Shown in pieces: positions 34,519 through 42,915 of a stretch of DNA of 64,000 nt. Both the position numbers and the translations under genes were made by a program. The stretch spans positions 806,001 through 870,000 of the forward strand of contig NZ_SWKM01000011.1 of NCBI RefSeq assembly GCF_005871205.1. The letters are read 5' to 3'. The DNA is from Marinobacter alexandrii. GTDB lineage: Bacteria; Pseudomonadota; Gammaproteobacteria; Pseudomonadales; Oleiphilaceae. The notes below the pieces were generated by a model. That model saw nothing but the letters and a program-made list of their open reading frames with translations, ran no database searches and was not told the origin of the DNA. Numbering within the stretch: position 1 is the first letter of the stretch; each line of letters starts with the position of its first letter.

Positions 34519-36800
34519 GCATACTTGATATTTCGCATAGCGAAGATCCAGCCCAAGGTATAACAGAATTGTTAGGAATCCTTCATAAAGAGGGGCCTAT
34601 AAATCCTGAAATTCTGGAGAAGATATCATATTACAAAAAGTTCCACGATAAAATATTCCGAGAGGAAGAAGAAAATATCATAGTGTCTCTGGGGCTTTTT
34701 TATAAGATGCCAGAGCCAAGCAATTTATATGCATTTTTGTTATCTGGAATAGGAAGGGAAAATAAAAGAGAGTATGGCGAATATTTAACACCTGTGCAGG
34801 CAAGTGTTAGAAGAGCTGTAGATGAGTATAGAGTAACATCTATATCGGCGCCTACAAGTGCCGGTAAATCCTATTCCATAAGAGATTTTATCGCAGAGGA
34901 TGATGGTGATGCTGTAGTAATTGTACCTTCGAGAGCTTTGATTGCAGAGTACGTTAGCACTATGAGGCGTAAATTCAATGGCGACAAGAGAGTGATGATC
35001 TCATCTTTTGTAGATGATGTTTTTAAATCAAGGAATCCCCGAAGAATATTTATTCTCACTCCTGAGCGTGCTAGAGATATTTTTTCCCTTAGTTTAGATC
35101 TGAATATCAAGGTGTTTTTCTTTGATGAGGCACAAGTTTCAGAAGAAATTGAAAGAGGAGTAATATTCGATGTACTCGTTCGACGAGTTAAAAAACACTT
35201 CAAGCAAGCGAAGTTGATTTTTGCTCATCCATTTGTCGATAATCCAGATGCGCAACTAAAAAAACACGGGTTTTCTGAGAAGGAGGGATACGCGAAATCG
35301 TATACGCATGGGACTGTAGGTAAGATATTTATTTACGAGCATAAGAATAATAATTATTACCATTTTTCTCCCTTTCTGGAAAAGGGTCATCAAATTAGAA
35401 ATTGCGTAGAGTTTGAACAAGATTTTTCTGAGTTTGCTTTTGATGGTTCTCACTCTGTATTGGTTTATGTGTCAAAGTCATCGATATACAATGGAAAATA
35501 TATCCGGCCGTTCAGGAAGTTTATAGACAGATATGAGCGAATAGATTATGGAGAGTCGGAAAGGATAATAAGCACGATCGAACATTTGCTGGGTGCTGAT
35601 AAAGATGAGCATAAATCTGATTTGGTAGAATTATTAAGAAAAGGGATTGTAATTCATCACGGTTCAGTGCCGTTAGAAGTCCGTTTTCTTGTCGAAGACT
35701 TGATAAGAAAAGGATATGCTAAAATCTGTTTTGCCACTAGTACGTTAGCGCAAGGCGTTAACATGCCCTTTGATATCGTTTGGCTTGATAACATGAGAAT
35801 TCTTGGCGATAACGACCAAGGTAGATCTTTGTCATTTAAGAATCTCATTGGCAGAGCTGGTCGGCTTTCTAATGAACCAAAGTTCGATTATGGCTACGTT
35901 TTTACAAAAAATCCTAAACTTTTGTCGCAACGAGTTAAGGACAAATTTTTCCTGGATGAGATGTCGGTTATTGATAACACGGAAACTGTTCAAGACCCAG
36001 ATAGCTCAGAGCTTCTTGAATCGATTAGAGATGGAAGTTATGACGATGAAAAACAGGCTCCTATCACTAAAATAGAGCGGTTAGGAAGATTAGAAATAAT
36101 AGAATGCTGTGAGTCGATTCTAAATATTGTTTATTCTGGCAATTCAATAAAAAGTGCTCTCTATGGCTCGGATAATCACTCTAATAGGGAGTCGTTAAAA
36201 ATATATTTCCGATTAGTATATGAGGCATCAATTGATAGGCCCTTATATGATGGTGAATTAGCTGTGTTCAGACAGGCCATATCAATTTTTATTCTTTTTA
36301 TACAGGGTCGGTCTTTTAGAGAAATTGTTGGTATTCGCTACAGCTATATTTCGAGGAAGGATGAGGGCCGTCGTGGTTATGCTGCTTTTTCTCAGCCTGC
36401 TGCGAGGTTGCCAAAAAGCACTCTTGTCAAGTCATATTCAATTTTTGATGAAAAGACGCTTGCCAAAAACGTGAGCTATGATGCAATCGTTTTTGATACC
36501 TATGACTATTTGGATCAGGTTATTTCTTTTTCCTTGACAGAATCATTTATTGCGGCATTTAAGGTGTATAAAGATCACGTATCGGATAAAAGAGCAGATA
36601 AAATTATAGAGTTGCTTAAGTTTGGTACAAATGATGTGGTGCAGACCCTATTGATGCGGTATGGTTTTCCACCTGAAGAGGTCTCTGAACTTTCCAATTA
36701 CATTGCATTTATTAACGAGGATATTATTTCTTTTAGTTCTGATATTGCTAATGCTCCAAAGTATTTGCAGGAGTTGGTTGAATGGTATTTGCCAGGTTAA
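34515..36800 (+). CDS. hamB: Hachiman defence helicase HamB
   Basis: A 761-residue superfamily 2 helicase. Motifs in order: LTPVQASVRRAV (91-102), Walker A APTSAGKS (112-119), LTPERA, DEAQ in place of DEAH (204-207), HHGSVP (381-386), ATSTLAQGVNMP (407-418) and NLIGRAGR (443-450). The C-terminal 300 residues are helical and specific to the family. With HamA directly before it (ATGA overlap) this is a complete two-gene Hachiman system. The base composition is AT-rich over the whole gene, a sign of transfer. Confidence 0.9.
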   Translation: MSILDISHSEDPAQGITELLGILHKEGPINPEILEKISYYKKFHDKIFREEEENIIVSLGLFYKMPEPSNLYAFLLSGIGRENKREYGEYLTPVQASVRRAVDEYRVTSISAPTSAGKSYSIRDFIAEDDGDAVVIVPSRALIAEYVSTMRRKFNGDKRVMISSFVDDVFKSRNPRRIFILTPERARDIFSLSLDLNIKVFFFDEAQVSEEIERGVIFDVLVRRVKKHFKQAKLIFAHPFVDNPDAQLKKHGFSEKEGYAKSYTHGTVGKIFIYEHKNNNYYHFSPFLEKGHQIRNCVEFEQDFSEFAFDGSHSVLVYVSKSSIYNGKYIRPFRKFIDRYERIDYGESERIISTIEHLLGADKDEHKSDLVELLRKGIVIHHGSVPLEVRFLVEDLIRKGYAKICFATSTLAQGVNMPFDIVWLDNMRILGDNDQGRSLSFKNLIGRAGRLSNEPKFDYGYVFTKNPKLLSQRVKDKFFLDEMSVIDNTETVQDPDSSELLESIRDGSYDDEKQAPITKIERLGRLEIIECCESILNIVYSGNSIKSALYGSDNHSNRESLKIYFRLVYEASIDRPLYDGELAVFRQAISIFILFIQGRSFREIVGIRYSYISRKDEGRRGYAAFSQPAARLPKSTLVKSYSIFDEKTLAKNVSYDAIVFDTYDYLDQVISFSLTESFIAAFKVYKDHVSDKRADKIIELLKFGTNDVVQTLLMRYGFPPEEVSELSNYIAFINEDIISFSSDIANAPKYLQELVEWYLPG

Positions 36801-36912
36801 AAAAATGATGAAAGGCGTCAGGTCGATTTAAAGTTGATCAGCTCAGCCTGAGAGAGTTGTTCAGTTAGAATGCCGGTTGGAGCCAATGGATAGGCTCACC
36901 AAAATAGGAAAA

Positions 36913-36935
36913 CCCGGATAGATTTATTTTCTCGG
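36913..36935 (+). repeat. Left copy of the RayT-flanking repeat
   Basis: CCCGGATAGATTTATTTTCT... (36913-36935) is closely matched at 45190-45212 in the same orientation and, inverted, at 37733-37750. With the inverted copy it brackets the transposase pseudogene. No gene is seen in the rest of 36801-37048. Confidence 0.65.
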
Positions 36936-37048
36936 TTCCTCCCTTGGCTAAGAGCTAATGTAAGTCACTACCAACCGTCGCCGTGCTTCAGTTAATATCG
37001 GCTGCCAGCACAGAAAGGATTCTGTGATTCAAAAGCAAGGAAAAGCTG

Positions 37049-37753
37049 ATGCCAAGACAGGCCAAGGTGATTGTGTCCGGTTTTCCCCGCAATATTGTTC
37101 AACGCGGACATAACCGCCACTCGGTGTTCGTCGAACGCCCTGATTTTGAGTACTACCTGGCGAACCTCCAGGAATGGAAACAGGTTTATGAGTTGCAGGT
37201 GTTCAGTTACTGCCTGATGACGAATCATGTTCATCTGGTCGTTCAAGCAAACGACAACGTGACCGCAATTCCTCAATTGATAAAGCGTCTGGCTGGTCGG
37301 TAGACTCGTTTCGTAAATTCCCTAGAAAACCGCAGTGGGTCGTTGTGGTAAGGACGCTACAAGATTAGCCCAATAGATACAGGCGCCTATCTGTTGGCTT
37401 GTTGTCGCTATGTGCAACTCAATCCTGTTAAAGCAGGAACGGTGGATAACCCCGAGTCGTATGAGTGGCCAAGCTATTCTACGCGGGTAGGGGCGTCACA
37501 TTGCCAATGGTTGGGTGAGCTCGACACCTTTCGCGCACTGGCAGGCAGTCACCAGATGAGGGTTAAAGTTTATCGGCAGTTTGTTGAGTAGGAAGGTGCT
37601 TCTCCGTCAGATGAATTGATTCGGGTGCCGATCGATAGCAATAGGCTGTCCGGTGGCAGCAAGTTCGTCGATGAAATTGAAAGCCGTATCGGTATCAGGG
37701 TTGAAACTCGTGAGCCGGGGGAGGCCAGCGTTCGAAAAATAGATCTGTCCTAA
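37049..37753 (+). pseudogene. REP-associated tyrosine transposase (RayT/IS200-like), three in-frame stops
   Basis: One continuous frame of 234 codons encodes a Y1 transposase: GFPRNIVQRGHNR at the start, the HUH motif in MTNHVHLVVQ, then RYKISPIDTGAYLLACCRYVQLNPVKAG, and a C-terminal LSGGSKFVDEIESRIG. It is broken by three nonsense codons without any frameshift: TAG at 37301, TAA at 37349 and TAG at 37589, at places where relatives have Gln or Glu-type codons. The gene is therefore dead or read only by suppression. It is flanked by inverted short repeats and marks the edge between the Hachiman pair and the next accessory block. Confidence 0.88.
37733..37750 (-). repeat. Inverted copy of the RayT-flanking repeat
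   Basis: CGAAAAATAGATCTGTCC; its reverse complement GGACAGATCTATTTTTCG resembles the copies at 36913 and 45190. It overlaps the last codons of the transposase pseudogene. Confidence 0.55.
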
Positions 37754-37896
37754 TTTTCGATCGTCCCGGTTTTCTCTAGCATCAAGCGCGGATTTTTCAC
37801 GCGCTCAGATTAGGCGAATTACCGCTATACCGGTTCACGTCTGCGTTGGAGGCCCTCACCTAAAGAGTATTTTTATGATTTTGAATCCGGCATGTT

Positions 37897-39453
37897 CTAA
37901 TCTACTTCGGGACTACCTTTCGAAACGCCTGTCCCCTCTGACTTTTCGTTCCTCAAAAACTTGTCGAGATCACCTCGGGAAGATATGAATATGAGCATCG
38001 CCAAATTGGAGAAGGTCTCAACGGATTTGTTTGGGTCAACGTCTGCTGGGAATAGAAGTTTCGGAAGTTCGCTGATCAGTCGGATATCCGGGGCTTGCTT
38101 AAAGTTTCGGTAATCGTCAAACATTCCAGAAAACATCGGTGGTAGGTTCTCGTGAAGATGCACCATCCCCCCGATTTTGTCAGAACTGAGGTATTGGACA
38201 TCCTTCACCCTTGAATTTAGGAGGCGACTGAAACACATTGGGCATGGTTCCAATGATGTGGTGACGCGGCAGGAAGGCAGGTCCTCATAGGTAACTCGCC
38301 GCTCAAGCTTGTTCATAACGACCATCTCGGCGTGTGCCTGGCTGTCAAAGCGAGGATCAAACATGCTATTGCCACCGATTGCGAGCGGGAAATTGTCGAT
38401 ATTGTAGGCGACGGCACCTACCCCATAGTTTCCCTTGGAAGCTGCGTCTGCGGCTATAATACAAACCAGAAGCGCCTCAGCTGCTTGCAGATCGACTACG
38501 CCGTCGGTCTGTTCATGAATCGGAGCGGGACGTATTGGCTCTTTTCCTCGCGGAAGGATTTCGTTCCTGGGGCTTACGCCAAAAACTTCGTAGAACTCTG
38601 CGCACAAACGTTCCTGCAGCTCAGGCCACCATCGACCGTCCATTTCGATAAGCAGCTTACTGGCGTGACTGGCGATGGCCTGCGAAGGAGAATGGAACCG
38701 TGGAGCGTTGGCGCGAGTGGTCAATTTTGAGAGAAGAATAATGAGATTGTTTGCATGCACCAACCCTGAGTCAAGAATGCTCCAGTCGATTGTCGAATCC
38801 TTAGGATCTGCTCGTTCCGGCTCAGCAATGAATCCGTATGCCCCAATGACCGCATCGAAGAATTCCTTGTCAGTCTTCGTCCCTGCTCCAAAGTTCTTGT
38901 ACTTTGCGTAAGAACGGTATCTATAATTTTTGCTATCAACGTTGTGCCCGAGGTGTGCCGCAATATCTCGCTCGATAATTCGGTAGAGCGCGGAAATGAA
39001 TTTGTGCTCATCACGACCGAATGAATATAGGCTGTTCACCACCTCCTCAAGTGCACGGCGAAGCACATAATGCCGAAGAGCCGAAGCAATGGCAGGTCCA
39101 TAGAATTCGTTCCACAGTGAAACATCCGAGGCGTTCGCAAACTTGTTGGTGGCGAACCACTCGTTGAAGGAGATGATCCAGTATTCTTTTGCAAGCAGCT
39201 TTTCCTCTGCAGTGTATAAGCCCCAACTTTTTGGCAGATTTACCTCGTCGAAGTAATGGAGTTCGGGAATCGCATCATGAAGCCGCGTATAGAAAGTGGT
39301 GTATTGAGACCGTAGTTGGAGAAAGAGGGAGGCGCCACCGCTTTGTTCGGAGAATTTCTTGGAGCGCCACCAGCTATAGCGGGAGAACCCTAACGCTAAA
39401 ATGCTAACGCCAAGTGCGATTGCAGCTATGACTACCTCCGAGCTCTCTGGCAT
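37897..39453 (-). CDS. Membrane-anchored protein with C-terminal zinc deaminase domain
   Basis: A 518-residue protein: one N-terminal transmembrane helix (6-24), a helical region (about 40-300) with KEYWIISFNEWFATNKF, recalling DUF4760-type membrane proteins, and a cytidine/deoxycytidylate-deaminase fold (about 320-470). Zinc ligands and the catalytic Glu are intact: HAE (374-376) and PCPMC (403-407). The substrate, whether nucleotide, nucleoside or base, cannot be told. AGGGAA precedes the ATG. It lies in the accessory block beside a Hachiman pair, so a defence role is possible, but that is inference. It is 97 bp downstream of the five-gene operon, on the same strand. Confidence 0.75.
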   Translation of the reverse strand: MPESSEVVIAAIALGVSILALGFSRYSWWRSKKFSEQSGGASLFLQLRSQYTTFYTRLHDAIPELHYFDEVNLPKSWGLYTAEEKLLAKEYWIISFNEWFATNKFANASDVSLWNEFYGPAIASALRHYVLRRALEEVVNSLYSFGRDEHKFISALYRIIERDIAAHLGHNVDSKNYRYRSYAKYKNFGAGTKTDKEFFDAVIGAYGFIAEPERADPKDSTIDWSILDSGLVHANNLIILLSKLTTRANAPRFHSPSQAIASHASKLLIEMDGRWWPELQERLCAEFYEVFGVSPRNEILPRGKEPIRPAPIHEQTDGVVDLQAAEALLVCIIAADAASKGNYGVGAVAYNIDNFPLAIGGNSMFDPRFDSQAHAEMVVMNKLERRVTYEDLPSCRVTTSLEPCPMCFSRLLNSRVKDVQYLSSDKIGGMVHLHENLPPMFSGMFDDYRNFKQAPDIRLISELPKLLFPADVDPNKSVETFSNLAMLIFISSRGDLDKFLRNEKSEGTGVSKGSPEVD

Positions 39454-39550
39454 GAAACTTTCCCTGGGTTCAGGATCTATACAGAAGGTGAAACAGATTT
39501 TTTTTGCGCTAACTTTTCACCACTACGAAAGCATTGGGAATGAATCCTAC

Positions 39551-40192
39551 TTAATTGCTATGACACGAGGGCGCGGACCAATCCTTTCGCTTTAGGTGTG
39601 GCGCGAACTCCCGGGTAGCCAATACACACTCCACCTGCATTCTTTCACCGGAAAAGGTTTCTCCCCGCAGCACTACCTTGACAGTGGCCTCTCCTTTCAG
39701 GCTGTCCACGAAGTCCGCGAATTCAACGTAGTGATCGGCATCCCGGGTCGTTTGATCCGGAAACGGGGCAAATACGGTTTCATGTGCTGCATGACGGCCT
39801 GCCTCGATGGTGACTGGCAGGGCATCGGTCAGCTTTTTGACCACCAATTGCTGCGTCCTCTGTTCTACTTGGGTGTTGACGTATTCGACGCCCGTTAGCC
39901 GGACCACCCGACTGCCGACAAAGACCTCCGCCTGCTCCTTCAGCATGGTGTCGTGGTAACCCGGGCTGCCTTGATTGAAGTACACCATCTGGGCGCTGAC
40001 CAGGAGATAGTTCTTGCCGCTCGGGTAGGTCTTCTCGAAGAACATAACCTGCCGTGGAGTTTGCATTGTGACCTCCGGCCCCTGCATAAGATTTATGCCC
40101 TGGGTCACGAGGGTACCTATGGAAATGACGAAAGCGGCGAGGGCGAGGATATCCGTTTTGCGCTCTATCTGGATGCCGAGAAACCGGATCAT
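39551..40192 (-). CDS. Membrane protein of unknown function, operon gene 5
   Basis: A 213-residue protein with one N-terminal transmembrane segment (about 15-35) and a soluble, probably periplasmic, beta-rich domain (KNYLLVSAQMVYFNQGS, GRHAAHETVFAPFPDQ). I do not recognise the family. Its ATG overlaps the stop of the preceding gene (ATGA). It is the last gene of the five-gene operon. Confidence 0.7.
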   Translation of the reverse strand: MIRFLGIQIERKTDILALAAFVISIGTLVTQGINLMQGPEVTMQTPRQVMFFEKTYPSGKNYLLVSAQMVYFNQGSPGYHDTMLKEQAEVFVGSRVVRLTGVEYVNTQVEQRTQQLVVKKLTDALPVTIEAGRHAAHETVFAPFPDQTTRDADHYVEFADFVDSLKGEATVKVVLRGETFSGERMQVECVLATREFAPHLKRKDWSAPSCHSN

Positions 40193-40551
40193 GGGGATTC
40201 ATCTCCCGTGACTGTCGGCCCCAGAAAATGTAGGTCACGGCCCATTTGCTCCTTTATGAAGCGGGATAGCTCTGCTTTTTCAGCGTCTGTCAGCTCGCCG
40301 TCGTCGAACACGATCACTACGGGCGAATCGAGATCCCAGGTTGCCGAGGCCGACGGGGATGCCATTTTGATAGGCTCATCCGGAAATTCCGGCTCGTCCG
40401 GCGGCGGCATTTCTGTTGAGGGTATTTGACCGAGCAACGGGGGCTCCAGTTCATCAGGTGATGGCATCATTGTTTCTCTGGGATTAGCCACGAGATTTGT
40501 TGCCGTCCCAAGAACAGCAAGGGTCAAAGACGTAGCTTTTAAATGTTTCAC
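40189..40551 (-). CDS. Exported small protein of unknown function, operon gene 4
   Basis: 120 residues. Signal peptide (LTLAVLGTATNLVANP), then a Pro/Glu-rich linker and a short domain with the EF-hand-like DDGELTDAEKAELSRFIKEQ. The start is GTG at 40551, since GGAGG lies 5 bp before it; the first GTG of the open frame at 40563 is part of the ribosome site. Overlaps the next gene by ATGA. Function unknown. Confidence 0.65.
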   Translation of the reverse strand: MKHLKATSLTLAVLGTATNLVANPRETMMPSPDELEPPLLGQIPSTEMPPPDEPEFPDEPIKMASPSASATWDLDSPVVIVFDDGELTDAEKAELSRFIKEQMGRDLHFLGPTVTGDESP

Positions 40552-40611
40552 AATCGCCTCCACTGACGGCAGAGAGAGCTTCAGATACTGCCAGTCGTGT
40601 ATGTGTTTCGG

Positions 40612-41736
40612 TTAATATCGCCTAACTTTTTTTAAACTGCGGACTTGTTTCTCGTATTCATCTTTCCAGAGCTTCATCAAGTTGAAGCCCAACATGATTC
40701 CAAACTCGCTCTCTCCGTAGTAATTAATACCAACCTCAAAGGTGTTATCGAAGGTCAGTAGCGGGCCAACTCCTGCTGTGCTAATGCCTGGCCTGTCGGT
40801 CACGGTAATGGCAAGTGAAGTTCCGGAGAGGTTGGAAAGCCACGTATCCTTGAACCAGCGGTTGCTCTCATCCCAGTAATTAATCCCGATTACTTCTACA
40901 TAGATCGTGGGTGCGAATCGATCACCGTCAGTCGCTTTATCGATCCACTCTGCACCAATCGAGGGGTGCATTAAAATTATCTGCTTCGGCGGTGGGCGGC
41001 GAAATCCTTGGGTGTAAGTGTCATCGTAGCGGTCGTGCCACCAATCTGTGAATGCGAGCTCCCAGGGCCAGAGCGGTTTTGACTCGAAAAGGTAGCGGTC
41101 CCACGCGTCGTCTTTCTTAGTGATTTGTTGCTGAAGGATTGATAGAAAATTCCGACTGTTTGTTCGAGCTTGGGCACGACTATTCCGCAGTGCTTTGGCC
41201 AATGGTTGAACGGCTTTTAACCCCTGATTGCATGATTCGGCGGATTCGCAGGCCTTCTGCACCTGATCGACTAGCGAAATAGCAGGAATTTCCGGTGTGC
41301 TGGCGCAGCCTGCCTGAGCCAAGTCTTGGGAATCCTGCCGGGCATTGATTCGGTTCAGCCGCAGCCCCGGGCCCCAGAACCAGCTATTGTCCTTATAGGC
41401 AGCCAAGTCACACACGTTACCTTTCTGCTCAAGCTTCCCGATATCGGCGGCAGCCAACTCGGCGCGCGCTTTCAAATTATTGCTTAGCAGCTGCAAACTG
41501 TTCTGGCCGGAAGATTCGAAAGTGCCGGCCAATTCTTCATAGCCTGCGGCCTGCAACTGCCAGAAGATCAATTGATCGGTCTCTGTGGTTGCCATGTCGA
41601 TAGTCGTTTTGTCGAGCGTGCATACAAGAAAGGTTCGAACGTCTGCCGGTGTTGCATTCTCCGGCGAGCAGTTGCCATTGGCGATGGAGGCATATGCAAG
41701 TAAGAGTGCGGAGGCGAGTATGTGTTGTGCGGTCAT
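40612..41736 (-). CDS. Exported protein of unknown function, operon gene 3
   Basis: 374 residues. Signal peptide ending SIANG, then a Cys-containing helical N-domain (LVCTLDKTTIDMATTETDQL) and a strand-rich C-domain (IYVEVIGINYWDES, VGPLLTFDNTFEVGINYYG) that could be a small barrel or an envelope-bound domain. I do not recognise the family. The ATG at 41736 overlaps the stop of the hydrolase gene (TGATG); GTG at 41739 is an alternative. Confidence 0.7.
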   Translation of the reverse strand: MTAQHILASALLLAYASIANGNCSPENATPADVRTFLVCTLDKTTIDMATTETDQLIFWQLQAAGYEELAGTFESSGQNSLQLLSNNLKARAELAAADIGKLEQKGNVCDLAAYKDNSWFWGPGLRLNRINARQDSQDLAQAGCASTPEIPAISLVDQVQKACESAESCNQGLKAVQPLAKALRNSRAQARTNSRNFLSILQQQITKKDDAWDRYLFESKPLWPWELAFTDWWHDRYDDTYTQGFRRPPPKQIILMHPSIGAEWIDKATDGDRFAPTIYVEVIGINYWDESNRWFKDTWLSNLSGTSLAITVTDRPGISTAGVGPLLTFDNTFEVGINYYGESEFGIMLGFNLMKLWKDEYEKQVRSLKKVRRY

Positions 41737-42866
41737 CACGACAGATCCCCCAGTAGGCCGTGAATTTCCCTCTTGTAGTTTCTGGCAATTTCCAGTACCG
41801 CGGTTATGCTCTGGACAAACTCCTTCATGGTTGATGCCTCGTTAACCCGCAGCTTTTCGAGTGCCGTGGTCATGGATTTAAATTGGGCCAGCGGTGTCTG
41901 CGCATCGAACTGCTGTTTGGCGTTATTGAAGGCTTCTTTGTCTATCGCTGTGTATCCCTTAATGCTGTTAAAAAAGGGAATGTGGGCCCTTGGGTCTCGC
42001 AGGTAATGATTTATGGAGTGTATTTGGGTTGATGACAGACGCGAGAGTTCAACGGGGACGTAACAGTGTCCATCATCGGGGTGAAGCCATTGGGTTGGGG
42101 GGTGAAACGGCCGGAACTGACCTACCGGGTCGAACTTATGGTTGAGGTTGAGGAGAGTTTGGCAGATTGCCCCTGAATCCCCCCCAGGCTTGAAGTTGGA
42201 GTTGATGTAAAAACTTTCTTCATCGTCCGCCCGTGCAAGAGTGAAGCTGGCATTGGCGATCAGTGACACTGATTGGAATTTGAAATCGCCTTTCAACGTA
42301 TCGATCGAGCCATGTTGCTGTTCAATGCCCTCATTGAACATTGCCTTCAGAGTTTTCTCAACAACGGAAGTGCCCAGTGAATGGCCTAGAACCGAAAACG
42401 TTGCGTCCCCATTCTGGTCGAGTTCTTGGTTGATGATGTCTAAACACTGTCGACCCACATAAGTTATCACTGCGTCAGTCACGCTCGGGATTGTATAGAA
42501 GAACAGCAAATCCATTACGTGGGTTCGTAAAAACTGCTTGCGGCTATCTTCTCCCTTTGTTGTCAATGCCTTCTCGTGTAGTTCGTTGAAGAAGTCGGCG
42601 CCTGACTTCATCAACGGTGTCCTGGGAGCAAGCATTGAAAACTGCCCAAGCATGTTCTCCCAATTATTCAGGATTCGAACGATTGCGTCGTCGTAGTGAA
42701 TAGAATGAAACACAAGGTCGTCTGTGTTGCCCAGGACAGAATATTGCTTCCAACAGGCCTCGAAGCCGTCCTTGAGCGTTAGCCCGTCGTCCTGTTCTTC
42801 AGTGGTGACCCAGTCATTCGCGTGTTGACCCACACCGTGGACACAAAGGAGGTGGTGTTTAGCCAT
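41736..42866 (-). CDS. Alpha/beta hydrolase, operon gene 2
   Basis: A 376-residue cytoplasmic hydrolase without signal peptide. N-terminal HHLLCVHGVGQHAND is the oxyanion strand; nucleophile Ser163 lies in VLGHSLGTSVVEKTL (GHSLG). It resembles lipase/esterase-like proteins of bacteria that lack close characterised members. The start at 42866 (MAKHHLLC) is preferred over an ATG at 42929 that would overlap the preceding gene; an AAGGA precedes it. It lies within a five-gene operon with a second hydrolase. Substrate unknown. Confidence 0.75.
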   Translation of the reverse strand: MAKHHLLCVHGVGQHANDWVTTEEQDDGLTLKDGFEACWKQYSVLGNTDDLVFHSIHYDDAIVRILNNWENMLGQFSMLAPRTPLMKSGADFFNELHEKALTTKGEDSRKQFLRTHVMDLLFFYTIPSVTDAVITYVGRQCLDIINQELDQNGDATFSVLGHSLGTSVVEKTLKAMFNEGIEQQHGSIDTLKGDFKFQSVSLIANASFTLARADDEESFYINSNFKPGGDSGAICQTLLNLNHKFDPVGQFRPFHPPTQWLHPDDGHCYVPVELSRLSSTQIHSINHYLRDPRAHIPFFNSIKGYTAIDKEAFNNAKQQFDAQTPLAQFKSMTTALEKLRVNEASTMKEFVQSITAVLEIARNYKREIHGLLGDLS

Positions 42867-42915
42867 GCCGTTCAATCCTTGTGTTGTTATTAAGGAAATC
42901 GATTGGATGTAGCGC

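Noticed and set aside
37354-37753. Separate second small gene after the transposase fragment
   Set aside because: It continues the same reading frame and the same family after an in-frame stop, so it is part of one pseudogene.
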